A DNA stretch of 51,155 bases from Rhizopus sp. PT2906 (GCA_025529335.1 JAMYHX010000304.1:1-51155), one strand, 5' to 3'; shown: positions 24,804-36,391, counted from the first letter of the stretch. Notes: generated by a model from the letters alone, not told the origin. Made by a program: numbers and translations.

Positions 24804-25982
24804 TTACATTTTGTTATGGCAAACAAGGGTGACAATACATGTGATATCATCAACCTTTCCTCCTCTATAATTACTTCCATGTGCTTGAGCAGCTTTGGCC
24901 CATGGACTGAGTCGTTTTGGATCAAGGCTTTGCCGACGAGCCTTTTCGGTGAGTGTTTTAGCAAGCCTCCTGATAGTAGCTTTCACCATATCAGGATCTT
25001 TACCTTCAATCGACTCCATACCAGCATTAATGATTTCTAACGTTTCCTCCGAGTACATGTTGTCAAAGTAACCGTCGGTTGCTAGTAAGATAAGATCTCC
25101 GTTCTTTAAATAAAATTTTTTGGTATCAGCATCCTTTGGTAGATCCGTGACGAGTGCGTCTCTATTTGGATAGCTCTCGGGTACCACAGTCAGCTGATAG
25201 CTATAGAAATTCGTGAGTAAATAAAGAATAGGAGAATATGTCACTTACGGGCAGTTAAAGTAATGCTGCTGACTAGGACTTTCATACACAATCTTCTTAT
25301 CTCGAACCAGCAAAAAAGCAGAATCGCCCAGATTGCAGGACGTCATTTCTCCTGTCGTCTTTGATAAATTCAAGATACAAGCCGTACTGCTTCCTGCTGC
25401 TACTTTGCCACTCTTTCTCAGTTCATGAAATGCTGCATCCAGAATTTGGTGAGCATCAATCACTTTTTCATGTTTAGCTATCATCGCTGCATTATCCATC
25501 AAGGTCCAAGAGAACAAGGCTGGATCGACACCGACCGTACTCCAGCCGCCGACACCATCAGCAACACCGATCGCTAAGCCTTCTGGTGTTGTTGTTTGAA
25601 AGAAAGCGTCTTCGCCTGCGTCTACTTTGCCTGTTCGATGAATTTGTTTCCAGTATGGAACTTTGGATTGATTTGTACGTTGTTTTGTCTTGGGATGCCA
25701 TGCAGCGTAGGCAATAAAATGGAATGGTTCTGGCACCGGTTCATGTTTACCTTCCTCTACCGAATTGGTTGTGACAGGTGCGGTCGTAGATGCCGTCGTA
25801 AAATGTCTCGATGTCAGATCGCTGTGGCTAATAAGTTGTTGTTGCTGCTGTTGTACTTGAAGGCAGTATGGCAAGTGCTGACAAATGGCCGGTTTGGAAT
25901 GAGTTACTGCGGTCGTCCATAGAGGACGAGAGGATCGTAGCAGTAAAGAGGCTGCAGCTATTCTTTGAATATGTGGTTTCAT
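24804..25982 (-). CDS. PTC7: PP2C-family phosphatase, mitochondrial PTC7-like, 376 aa
   Basis: Two exons: 25249-25982 and 24804-25200. Metal-binding and catalytic motifs are in order: AGEDAFF (Asp125), ADGVGGW (Asp142), a GDSAF motif, LLATDGYFDNM and the C-terminal VDDITCIV. The DGVGGW variant and the lack of long extensions match the PTC7/PPTC7 subgroup. The first about 60 residues are Arg/Ser-rich and non-acidic with a hydrophobic face, as expected of a mitochondrial presequence, and include a poly-Gln run. PTC7 enzymes act in mitochondria on coenzyme Q biosynthesis and mitophagy regulators; that role is family knowledge. Antisense frames over 25.6-26.1 kb are shadows. Confidence 0.92.
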
Positions 25983-26383
25983 TGCATGTAGTAAGGAAAC
26001 AGAGGAGGAGGAGAGGGAGGAAGCAACTGAGGTGGGAGCAAGTGAGAGAGAGGGAAAAAAAAAAAAAGAATATGGGGAAATCCAATAAAAATGGAAAACA
26101 GCGAAAATGTTCTAAAAGGAAATTGACGTCACATGTACATTGGCAATTGAAACGTTTTTCACGTCTGTTTCGATATAAATGAAGGAATTCTTAAAGTAAA
26201 AATGGTAAAGGGGGAAAAAGTTGTATAAAGAAGAAGTTTGAATAGGAGAAAGTACAAAAACGCCCATTGCTGATAAAAAACAATGAATGTGTTGTACAAC
26301 GTCAAGAAACAGTCAGGTTGTGAAATGCAGCCATAGTCAGTCAATCGTTTTAAGGAAACTTTAAAATTTAATATTCTTAAAGT

Positions 26384-26409
<26 letters not shown>

Positions 26410-26416
<7 letters not shown>

Positions 26417-26704
26417 ATATAATGAATTGGACAAGTACAATGAAACGGAGTACTTGGTTTTGTTATTGAACCGTTGATGTACAAAATGGTAAGTGTTTAT
26501 TGATAATATAAAAAGAATAAAGTTTTTATCATATTTTTGTTTAGTAGGGAGCCATACTTGAGAACTGTGGCAGAAAATCAAAAGCTGTATGATGAGAAAC
26601 ATATGTCTAAAGAGTCAAAGATCCACATGATTTTTAGGAATTTGAAGCTAAATATCGATATATCAGATGTAGTGACTCCTGGACCAAATCCAAAAGCTGG
26701 ATAG
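26410..26704 (+). pseudogene. Decayed coding fragment after an A-tract
   Basis: The reading frame gives PEYNELDKYNETEYLVLLLN, then a stop. After an intron-like GTAAGT...TTTAG, a second piece reads EPYLRTVAENQKLYDEKH and continues about 35 more codons to a stop at 26702-26704. Both pieces have natural-looking composition. I cannot identify a family or a start. The 3' flank is shared with 39036-39075. Confidence 0.4.
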
Positions 26705-26739
26705 CTCAAAAAGATGAATAGTTGCCAGTAGTGGCAGTA
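26699..26739. repeat. Dispersed repeat matching 39036-39075
   Basis: The two segments share ATAGCTC, GAATAGTTG, CAGTAGTG and CAGTA in order with near-identical spacing (roughly 33 of 38 positions by eye). They lie in the same orientation downstream of short coding-like pieces. Confidence 0.5.
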
Positions 26740-27455
26740 ACAGCAGAAGCAAGGGCGAAGGACGAGAATGTAAGCGCAGAGAGCGAAGTGGTGTTTTTTT
26801 TTAATAAAAATATGAACTTGACCGGGTTATAAACACAAGTATCTCAGAGTAAATGCTGCCGGAATTGACTATGACACAGATGCACGCCTTTTGAGCTCAA
26901 GACTTCAAAGACACAAAAAAAAAAAAAAAAACGAATACACAAGTGGAATCACAATCCAAAATCCAGTCTCTCCAAACTTACGAATTCAACAAGCTTACCG
27001 CTGCTTTCTCAACAAGAAACGTAGACAAGCCTATAGTCGTTGACTATAATACCTTTTCAGTATTAAGAGTAGCATTTTCTTCAGTTCAAGTTGGTTGCTG
27101 TTGGCGAGAAATAAATTATTTGACACCAAGCAATCGCTTCAAATTGAAATAAAACAATGACCGAAGTTTGTTTAATTTTTTTTTTTTTTTTTGACACAGA
27201 CAGAATCTCGGATTAGACTCCGCGATCTCCCACATGGACATTTAGGCTAATTTCCAAATCGAAATGAAGCGATGGATGTAACCTTTTCATTCAGGAAGCG
27301 CTTGATTTGTGCTACAGCCAACCAAAGATATTCTTCATTGCCAAATTTTACATATTTTTTTATGTGTGTGCAACACTTGAGTAATATAAATAAGCAAAGC
27401 GATTTAGATGCTCTATTCTTTTTCTTTTCATAGTTGGGTTTAATTAGCTGTTTCT

Positions 27456-29156
27456 ATGGCAACTGAAGAAAATAAAGAATACTATACAACAGCTTATACC
27501 ACTACTACAACTGTGGCAACGGCAATGACCACAGAAGAAAAGGTTGAAACTGGATCCGACGGGATATTATCTCATGAAGATGGATTGGTGAGAGATGATA
27601 CTATTATTGCTAGTTCAATTGAGATCAATGAAAAATCAGACATTACTACCGCTCAAGAATACGATGAAAATGGCAATAAGCGCAATTTTACCATTTCTCA
27701 GACAGAAAAGCGTCTGGTTCGTAAGTTGGATTTCATTTACGTGATGCCTTTTGTTGCCATTTTGAACTTCTTACAGGTATTGTTGCTTTCTAACTTGCCT
27801 TCAACTTTATACTAACCATTGGACCTATAGTTCTTCGACAAGAGCACTCTTAACTATGCTGTTCCTATGGGTATTCAACAAAGTACACACCTGACTGGTT
27901 CCCAATTCAGTTGGCTTACTTCGATATTTTATCTTGGCTACCTGATCTTTCAAATTCCCGGCACTTTCCTCATTCAAAAGCTCCCTCTTAACAAATATGT
28001 TGGTACTCTCATCGTCCTATGGGGTCTTGTTCTTCTTCTTACTTTTCTGGCCCGAAACTTTTCTCAATTAGCTGCTCTTCGCTTTCTCCTGGGCTTCTTT
28101 GAAGCAGGCATTTATCCAGCCTGTGTAATGTTGATTAGTACACTTTATCGTCGTAATGAACAATCAGGACGTATCGGTATTGTCTATATTTGTAACGGTC
28201 TTGCCATGATTATCGGTGGTTTTATCAGTTATGGTGTTGCCTACATGCATGATAATGGTCTGGAGCCTTGGCAATGGATTATGATTATCCTTGGTGCCAT
28301 CACAATGGCCTTTGGTGTCGTTTGCTTCTTTTTTATGGTTGACAGCCCCAAAAGCAAAGTACTCAGACTATCTGCTGAAGAAGAAAGGATTGTTGAAGAA
28401 CGTACGGAGGACAATGCTGTTGTTCGTACTAGAAATTTCAAGATATCCCACATATATGAATCACTGAAGGAGCCTCGTTACTACTGTCTGCTTATTTGTT
28501 CTTTACTTATCACTCTTCAAAACAGTGCTCTTGGCAGCTTCAACACGACCATTACTGCTGGTTTTGGCTTTTCGGTAGGTGCTGCTTTCGTGACCTGAAG
28601 CTTGAAACTAACATATCTTTAGAAACTTCAATCCATCCTGTTAACCATTCCTTCAGGGGCATCTACATGTATATTTATTCTTATAGGCGTCTATTTCAAC
28701 CGTCGCTACGGTCATACCCTTTATCTCGCGTCTCTCTTCTTGATCGTTGCCATTATCGGTCTCATCTTGCTTCTCGTCATTCCTGCTTTCAAAGTAAAAC
28801 TTCTCGGCCTTATCCTTGTCTGGTCTTACTGTGCTTCCTTTGTGATGCTCTTAACTGTTGTCGCCAACAATGTTGCTGGTTATACCAAAAAGGTATTTTA
28901 CAGCAGCTCCATCATGATCTTTTACACTTTGGGTAACTTCATTGGTCCCTTCATGATGGTTGACTCTCAAAAGCCACTTTATATTGGTGGCATGATCGGA
29001 TTTATTGCCGCTGATTTTATTTGCATCCTCCTTTATATGTACCTTCGTTGGACCATGATCAGGGAGAATCGTCGTCGCCTTGCTCTTCCCGCCAAGATGG
29101 AAGTAGTAGACGATATGACAGATATCGAAAACAAGAATTACATTTACCGTCCTTAA
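27456..29156 (+). CDS. MFS anion:cation symporter (allantoate permease-like), 532 aa
   Basis: Three exons: 27456-27776, 27831-28574 and 28623-29156. After an acidic N-terminal tail of about 85 residues, the protein shows twelve-helix major facilitator architecture: NFLQFFDKSTLNYA in the first helix region, FYLGYLIFQIPGTFLIQKLP, and RFLLGFFEAGIYPACVML. These are hallmarks of the ACS family (DAL5 allantoate, VHT1 biotin, TNA1 nicotinate). The middle cytosolic loop (ERIVEERTEDNAVVRT) is also typical. The substrate cannot be read from sequence. A close paralogue follows in tandem about 1.1 kb downstream and shares intron positions after FLQ and after GFGF(S/N). Confidence 0.92.
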
Positions 29157-30304
29157 TAACCATGATTCATAGAATAATACCTCTAGTTATAATATACACA
29201 ATAAATTACCCTTTCTTAATTTGCCTTTTTCCACTCTTGCTTTGTAAAGTAGTATTTTTTCATTTATCAATTTGGCAAGTGTGACAATGTTCTCCGTGAT
29301 GATCGGTGTCTTGTATTTCTGAGCATCAATAACAATTGAAATCCAGAAGCTTTCTTTTTGCATGTTGTATGATTGGATAAATTATCAGATTGCGCAGGAC
29401 AGGCAACGAGGTATTGTACGATCAATGAATTGATCCAATTTTTTTTATAAAATGGTTCTATGTAATATAATCGTTTCGTAATGCTATTTTTAGTATTTTT
29501 TTACATTTCATACGGAGTATTTCTCTTTAGTAGAAAATTTTTATTGTGTCACACTGAATTTGCTTTCATTTTATTCCTTGTTATTCCTTTTTTTTAAAAA
29601 AAAAAATTAATGCTAAATTAGATTGTATCTAAGCAATAAAAGATAGTGTCTTTAAGCGGAAATGAATTTATAAAATTACAAAAAAAAAAAAACAGACGAC
29701 TGCAAACTGATGGGATGATTTTTTAAAGAAATTAATGTATTTTTTTTATTTGCGTCATTGCCTCAAGAACCAAGAGAGCCGGCCGTTCGGAACAATACTT
29801 GCTTTCTTTTTTCGGGTAGTGTAACTTGAAAAGCAACGTGCCATGCATAAATTTGAAAGTTGCACTTCAGGGCTCTTTGAAAGCTAAACCCAGATGTAAT
29901 TTCATCTTCCGAAATGAGATTGTAAAAAGATCAAGGCTAGATTACCTTTTACCACGCGATATTTCCATTTATGTGTTAGCATTACAATAAAACAAACAAT
30001 GCATTAATGCATAGAAGCACAATTAAAAATAATAAATCTGTCGCTACAGCAACAGATTGTAACAATGAAAAAGTGAGTGAAAAATACTTGCTGTAGTAGA
30101 CCTATTTTTTTTATTGGGACATTCATTTCGGTCTCCACTCTATCTATAAAATCCTATTAAATTAAAACTTCGCTAGTTCCTATTCGGAACATATCTTTAG
30201 TTTTTTCATCTTTTCCCAGTCTTTTTCCCTTTGCTTTCACTTTTTTCTAATATAATTGTTAACCTGCTTTCTACAAGAAAGAGGGAAGAAGCGGTGTATA
30301 CAAT
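29157..30304. other. Spacer between tandem MFS genes
   Basis: AT-rich 1.15-kb interval with several A/T runs (near 29590, 29680 and 29740) and no coding signal. A CTATAAAA string near 30144-30151 lies about 155 bp before the next start and may be a TATA element. Confidence 0.5.
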
Positions 30305-32116
30305 ATGAACAATTTGGACCAATATAATGACAAATTTTCTTCCCTGAATTATCGCTATATGGAAGATGATGTCTATAATCGTTATCCTTCACCAGGACTA
30401 GAAATCGAAACACCTCCATTTCAAGATAAACCTTGGCAGTATACCCGAAACAGAGATGATATGTTCCATGGAGTAGCAGATATCAATGTTCAGGATTACT
30501 CAACAGAAGAAAAGGCACTTGTTCGAAAAATTGATTTACTTGTGCTGCCAATTATTTGTACTCTTGACTTTTTACAGGTAAATTCATCTTTTATTTTCTT
30601 GTACATATCTTCTTATCAAATCTTGTAGTTTTTGGACAAATCAACAATAAATTATGCTGCCTTAATGTCATTCAAAACAGATTTAAACCTTCAAGGTTCT
30701 CAATACAGTTTACTTGGTACAATGTTTTACTTGGGCTATTTCATTTATCAAGTAAACAAAAAACAAAAAAAGATCGAAAAAAATATCACTATGACTTATA
30801 CCTCCTTTATTTTGTTACCTTAGTTACCCAACAACTTCCTATTACAGCGTATTCCAATTGCTAGATATATTGGAGTCCTCGTTATTTTGTGGGGTCTTGT
30901 CTTGCTTTGCACTGCTTTCGTAACAAACTTTTCGCAAGTTGCCGCATTGAGATTTTTACTTGGATTTTTTGAAGCTGGTATTTATCCTTGCTTGACCTTA
31001 CTTATCAGTACGTTCTACAGACGTGCTGAACAAGTCGTACGCCTCGGCGCCTTTTGGATTTGCAACGGCTTTGCTCTCTTCACAGGAGGGTTAGTCGCAT
31101 ATGGCATTGGACATATGACAAATATTGCCGGGCTCAAAGCATGGCAGTGGTACGTAATCTTTTTACATGATTTGCTACAGCACGCTCACAAATCTATTGC
31201 TAGGTTAATGATCATTCTTGGTAGCGCGACTATTCTTATGGGAATCATCACTTTCCTCTTCTTAATCGATACACCCAAATCACCCGCTCTTCAATTAAAC
31301 GCTGAACAAGAACTCTTGGTAGAAGAGAGAACAAAAGACAATGCTACTGTACGCACAACAGAAATTAAACGAGAACAAATTATGGAAGCCATCAAGGAAA
31401 TCCGTTTCTGGTGCTACTCATTTGCCTGCTTGTTGATCAATCTTCAAAATGGTGCCATGACTATATATAATGGCCAGATTGCACAAAGCTTTGGTTTTAA
31501 TGTAAGAAACCCCGCTCAATTGACAAAATACTTTATGCTAATTTACATTTATTTATGGCAGCAATTACAATCAATGTTACTCACCGCCGGTGCTGGTGGC
31601 TCCACAGTTGTCTTTATTGTCATTGCTATTGTCGCCGTACGAAAAACTCAGCAGACCATTTACACAGCCTGTGCCCTGACAGCAGTCAATATCATCGGCC
31701 TGATCCTCCTGCTTGTCATTCCTATAACTCAGCTCAAGCTAATTGGTTTCTATCTGGCTTGGTCCTACTGCAGTGTCTATGTACTGTTGATTACCTCTGT
31801 TTCCAATAACGTGACTGGTTACACGAAGAAAATCTTTTATAACGGAGTTCTTATGTTGTTCTATACCATTGGCAATGCTGTGGGTCCTCTCATGATGGTT
31901 AAGCCTCCGTTTATTGAGGGCATGCTTGGATACCTTGTGGCAAATTGTCTCGTGTTTATTCTCTTTTTGGTTGCTCGATGGCGCATGGCCGTCGCCAACA
32001 GTCGCAGACTTCTTTTGATGGGACATTCCTCTAATGTGAATATGGTGCCTGCTCATACCTATATTCAAGAAGATATCAGTGATGAGCAAGATCAATCGTT
32101 TATCTACATTTTATAG
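30305..32116 (+). CDS. MFS anion:cation symporter, tandem paralogue, 524 aa
   Basis: Five exons: 30305-30577, 30629-30751, 30824-31149, 31204-31501 and 31562-32116. It aligns by eye with the upstream transporter over most of its length: DFLQFLDKSTINYA, RFLLGFFEAGIYPCLTLL, the ERTKDNATVRT loop and the last helices. Two intron positions are shared and two are private to this copy. The N-terminal tail differs (Tyr/Asp-rich) and the C-terminus carries a longer tail, which fits divergence after duplication. The family transports small organic anions such as allantoate, biotin or nicotinate with protons; the substrate is unknown. Confidence 0.92.
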
Positions 32117-32276
32117 AAATTGTATTTTTTAGTTTTCCCCCAAAGAACAAACTTTTTGCGTTGTTATTTAATATTTAGTAAATTAATTCATTATTCCTTT
32201 TGTGTATATATGTAGCACATAATTCATAGAGACATTGTAATAATAAGAAAACAGCTGACTTTGTTCGTGCTTTATT

Positions 32277-32597
32277 TTATGGTATACTCGATCTCTTTGC
32301 AACTTCTTCCATATCTGCACCGCGTTTATGATGTAGCATATACTCTAATTGGTTTGAATCCACAAAGCTTGGCACAACCGTCTCATTAGGAGTTGCCACT
32401 TTTGCAACTGACTTTTTCCCTTCCTCAAAGGTGGCTCCAAGATCTCTTAGGGCTACCATTCTTTCTGGTCCCGTTGGCATAGGTGATATGGGTGACTCTG
32501 ACACACTGGATCTTCTCCTTTCATGGGATGGTACATGCTGATAATGTTCTTGTTGTATATCTTTTATGGTTCCAGAAATAGGTTGTGTGTTGTTCAT
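32277..32597 (-). CDS. Small hypothetical protein, 106 aa
   Basis: Single minus-strand frame starting at 32597 (MNNTQPISGT). It contains a basic site RRRSSVSESP that resembles a PKA or 14-3-3 motif, then a charged helical half with GPERMVALRDLGATFEEGKK. I recognise no family. Composition and strict length look real. It is convergent with the second MFS gene, with about 160 bp between them. Confidence 0.65.
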   Translation of the reverse strand: MNNTQPISGTIKDIQQEHYQHVPSHERRRSSVSESPISPMPTGPERMVALRDLGATFEEGKKSVAKVATPNETVVPSFVDSNQLEYMLHHKRGADMEEVAKRSSIP

Positions 32598-34269
32598 TTT
32601 TTATGTAGTTATTTAAAAAGAAGTTCATCCTGTCTTTTTTTTTTTGCTGCTCATTTTAAGCTACTATTGATCTACGCTATTATTACGTCATAATGATACA
32701 CGCTCTCTCTTTCTCTCTTAACGCGATCATCTTTTTCAGGATAAAGGTATACAGGTGCTAAATGTTATGGTTATGTAATCCTGAAATCCTGAATACATCA
32801 TGAAATGTATATATATAGTAATTTGCTAGAATGAATGAGAGAGAGGATACCACTCTGCCTTGAAGATCCAAAAGTGACTTTTGGTTGTTTTTTCTATCAA
32901 GCAACATATTGTAATTAAACCAGCTTAAGTATTCTTATGCAGTAGCCTATTTTTGTCCGAAACCTTCTTTTGAAATACTTAACTGCATAAAATTAATGTT
33001 GCAATCTAAGCCAAGCTGTGCTTTTAAATGCATGCATAAGTGAACGATGCTGAGTAAGGCAGTGCAAAATACAACCAATAAGAAACGAAGGAAGCGTTGA
33101 TCTACCATAACAATGTGAATTTCAGGGTAAAAGCCAAAAAAAAAGGTTTCTTTTGGACAATGCCTGTCAATGCCCAGTTAAAAAATGAATTATATACTCC
33201 CTTTCACCATTATGATTTGATATGCACGGTATGGCCTTTTGTTCACGGCTTGATTAATAGGAATGAGGCAAGTCTATGAAACAAATGCTACCCATGTTTC
33301 TTTTATCCCAGGATGTGCTGTCTTTTTTATTCTGTTTTCATGGCATTCTAGACGGCAGAAATTAACCTTCCAAATTGTTCAAAATAAAGAGAAAGGAGGG
33401 GAAAAGAAATAGTTGGGGTGAAAAAGTCTGGAAACGTTGTATCCCAAGAGAAAGTTTATTTAAAGTTCTTATAATACAAATAAACAACTTCATAGTTGCA
33501 CAATCTACGCCAACCTCTCTAATGACAGTGCGTGTCTGAAGTAAAGACATAGATGACATTTTATTTTAGTAGGGGACATTCACGTCTTCGATGACCATAT
33601 TGCCCGCACCATTTACTGTGTGGGTGAATGAGTGTGTATAAGGTTAACCTAGTTAATATATGGTTTATTGACATATATACCATTGGCCACCGCAAAGGTT
33701 TATATCTTTCACGGTTGGTGTTGAATTGTTCGGTAGTGATGAAGCAGATTGGCTGTGTTGATACATCCTTCAGTTGTGTCTGTAGTCAAGAGAAAGAAAA
33801 AGAAAGAAAGAAAAAGAACAAGCCAAGGTTTATATAATACAGAACGAATGTTTTCCTCTGCATGTGGCACAGGTAATTCACTTCAAATTATCAAGATGGC
33901 GTCCCCAAATATGTTTAACCAATTGTGAATTAGCTCAGAATATCAACTACAGTGTTTTGATGTGATCCTTGTCACTTCAGGTTTGGCTGTGTATGCCTCT
34001 TCTTGCGTGTATTCATAAGCAACAATTGCCTTACTTTGCCATCTGCATATGGAGGGATTCTTAGCATAGGATATACTCTTTACTACAGCCACAAGCAAGT
34101 GAAATCAAAACTTGACTACCTATCTTCCCTAGGAAAAGAGAAAAGTATGTGATCAGCTCAAGGGCCTCCTTTTGCATAAAGTGTACATAGAGCCCATAAT
34201 CATCATCAATGACAGCAATAATAATACTCCTGCATACATATCCATGTAAACAAATGCATATAAATATAT
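32598..34269. other. Long spacer with a decayed retroelement-like piece
   Basis: No intact gene was found in 1.67 kb. The minus strand from about 33789 to 33561 stays open and ends in a zinc-knuckle-like motif (separate entry). A purine tract (AGAAAG-type) occupies about 33790-33820. Other open frames here are short, A/T-driven and unconvincing. Confidence 0.5.
33561..33789 (-). mobile_element. Decayed Gag/ORF1-like fragment with zinc-knuckle remnant
   Basis: The minus-strand frame reads about 75 codons without a stop and ends SKWCGQYGHRRRECPLLK followed by TAA. This is the retroelement CCHC pattern (C-x2-C-x4-H-x4-C), except that the first Cys is replaced by Ser (AGT, 33615-33617). The preceding stretch (RERYKPLRWPMVYMSINHIL) is positively charged. 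No initiating Met, reverse transcriptase or terminal repeats are visible, so it is a fragment at best. Confidence 0.4.
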
Positions 34270-34908
34270 TTAGTTTAAATCTAACAGGATGATAACAAAC
34301 ATGGCTATTAAGACGGCTAATATACAAGTAGATCCCAATATGATGGCTCCTCTACTAGCAGGGAATTGTCCTTTGGTGAGAGCAATTTGTGTATGAAAGT
34401 ATCGAGCATTGGCAAAGTATAGGAATACGATACTAAACACGACAAACGTAGCTCCTACTGATTTTCCAGCTTTTGTATAGCGATTTGTCATTGATTCGGG
34501 GGATAGATGGTATAGTTGAGTTATAGCTACACTCATGTTAGAATATGGTAAAAAAAGGAAAGGTGATACACATTTACCTACGCCGACGGTAATAAGTGAT
34601 AGTGATGTTCTTAACCAGGCTAGGAAAGTACGCTCGTTTGCTAGATGATCTCTAGCTGTAGCAGATTTATTTTCTAGCAAATATGAAGTCGAATATTTGG
34701 AATAGAGCTGTCCTAGGTAGCTATAAGGCCCTCTCTTGTGCCTGTTGTCCTGTTGCTCCTTATATCTCTGTCTCCTTTGCTCTATCTCTTCTTTTGTTTT
34801 AGTACGAACCAAAAAGGGTGGTTCCATATCTGCCATAGCATTTGATGTCCTTTGACTACTAGTTTCTTCCGAAAGATGACTGTCTGTGTTTGGCTGATTC
34901 ATTTCCAA
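34270..34908 (-). CDS. DUF202-domain membrane protein, 195 aa
   Basis: Two exons: 34578-34908 and 34270-34526. The soluble N-terminal half is charged (TKEEIEQRRQRYKEQQ). The C-terminal half holds three membrane helices introduced by DHLANERTFLAWLRTSLSLI, the diagnostic DUF202 motif shared with the membrane part of vacuolar transporter chaperone (VTC) proteins. The 51-nt intron is a multiple of three, so unspliced reading also stays open, but splicing restores the continuous helix VGVAITQLYHLSP. Family members include small membrane proteins of unknown function; a direct polyphosphate role is not shown. Confidence 0.85.
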   Translation of the reverse strand: MEMNQPNTDSHLSEETSSQRTSNAMADMEPPFLVRTKTKEEIEQRRQRYKEQQDNRHKRGPYSYLGQLYSKYSTSYLLENKSATARDHLANERTFLAWLRTSLSLITVGVGKCVSPFLFLPYSNMSVAITQLYHLSPESMTNRYTKAGKSVGATFVVFSIVFLYFANARYFHTQIALTKGQFPASRGAIILGSTCILAVLIAMFVIILLDLN

Positions 34909-35970
34909 ATTAAAGAAGAAAAAAAAAAAAAGAAAAGTCTACATAGCCGCTGTCTCGGGTTTAGTTTTTTTTTTATGTATGAAATCAGCGATTTCCTTAT
35001 AGAAAAGTGACTTGCCAAAAGCAATAAATTATGAAATATACACAGTCTATAAAGAATATACTCTTGTTCATAAAGAAAAGAAGCGAATTAAAGAAAGAGG
35101 GAAAAGAAGTAAAGAAAAAAAAAAAAGAGAGGCAGAATGACAGAGAGAAAAGATCAAAAGACCTCCATTGCACCACCAAACTCGATTCCTATTCGCTTAG
35201 AATACTCTATCTGTTTTTAAATCTTAGTTACTACAAATTGTTCGCACACTGATAAAAAAATGATAATTTCAGACAACAAAAAATAATAAAAGATACAACA
35301 AATAATAAAAAAGAGAGCCCATCAGAAGCAAAAGGATGAATAAAGAAATGATTAGTAAATCAGTTATTTACATTGATATTAAATACTTAGATTATAAAGA
35401 AGAGGATTTCTAAGAGAAAAAGAAAAGTCAAGATCAGGCTATTTAAACAAAGTCTCTAACAGCTTTTTATTTTGTATAAAGTCTTGACCACATTTGTCTT
35501 TTCTCAAAAATATCAAGCTCATTTTATATATCAAATGTTGTCTTTTTAAATAATAAAAAAGACATAAAGTGTTTAATTGTTATTGATCTTGTAATGTGTG
35601 CGAATAGTTTCTGAAAAAGGTGTATCTTGACTTTTTTTATTGTCAAAGACGCATTGGAGCTATAGGGAAACGACTATTATTGTAATATATAGCTTTAACA
35701 ACTCAATACGTCTATCATATATATCATTATGTGATTTACCTCCCTTTTTCTTTTCCTTGGGTTCTATTAATAAAATAGCTTAGTTACTTTAAATTAGTAT
35801 AATCATCAACCATAGGGTTATTCTTCTTGTTTGATGTTAAGTGGTTAATTCTCACAATGAACGTCTCTTTTTATGCTCTTTCTAAATTTTGTTCCTGAAA
35901 CAACACATTTGATGTACAAAAAAAAACTGTCAAAAATGGATGCTTTATTTTGCTTGTATTAAATATCCAT
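34909..35970. other. Spacer between DUF202 gene and tropomyosin
   Basis: About 1.06 kb of very AT-rich, low-complexity DNA with A-rich purine runs (35100-35160). Lys-rich translations here come from those runs. No gene, RNA or clear motif is seen. Confidence 0.6.
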
Positions 35971-36391
35971 TTAAGCGACTTCTAATTGGCGCTCATACTC
36001 TGCCATCTCTTCCATGGTAGCTTTGTTCAACGCTTGTAATTCATCATATCTTGATTCAGCATTTTCTAATTGACTTTCAAGCTCACTGACAGTCTTTTCA
36101 AGGGATTCTGCCTTTATATCAGCCTCTTGAGACTTTAAGCTTATAACTTGCAGTTTGTTTTCAGTCTTTTCAAGTTGATCTTCCAAAGACTTGATCTTGG
36201 ATTGTAAAGAGTTAATTTCATGGCTCTTTTGAATATCTTCAGCTTCCAATTGTTTTATCAAGCTTGCATATTCATCACCAGCAGCAGTAGCACTTTCAGC
36301 TTGTTCACGAAGTATATTTAATTTCTTGTTCAATGTGAGTGCCAATTCTCATCAGATGACATGTATAACTTACTTCTTTAAATTTTTCCAT
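35971..36391 (-). CDS. Tropomyosin, short form, 123 aa
   Basis: Two exons: the first encodes only MEKFKE (36374-36391), the second is 35971-36324. The product is a continuous heptad coiled coil from end to end (LQSKIKSLEDQLEKTENKL, then LEKTVSELESQLENAESRYD). The N-terminus MEKFKEKLN is the classic tropomyosin start, which after acetylation overlaps the next dimer on actin. Fission-yeast Cdc8 has 161 residues; by eye the missing part is about 40 residues in the N-terminal half, the length that spans one actin subunit. The 49-nt intron is too short to hide another exon. It should bind formin-nucleated actin cables. Confidence 0.9.

Larger units (their letters stand above)
25983..27455. other. 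Spacer with A-tract, direct repeat and decayed coding fragment
   Basis: This region separates the divergent PTC7-like and first MFS genes. A 16-bp string (ATTCTTAAAGTAAAAA) occurs at 26187-26202 and 26373-26388, and the second copy runs into an A-tract of more than 20 nt. Protein-like plus-strand pieces follow at about 26410-26704. TATAAATA at 27385-27392 lies about 70 bp before the MFS start and is a candidate TATA element. Confidence 0.5.

Noticed and set aside
25596..26182. Plus-strand frames of 104-108 codons opposite the PTC7-like gene
   Set aside because: They are antisense shadows of a confidently identified phosphatase and its purine-rich leader.
26159..26602. 147-codon minus-strand frame
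   Set aside because: It is Phe/Leu/Tyr-rich because it reads through a long T-tract. There is no domain, and it overlaps better plus-strand coding traces.
35031..35252. 73-codon Lys-rich frame
   Set aside because: It derives from an A/G-rich low-complexity tract.
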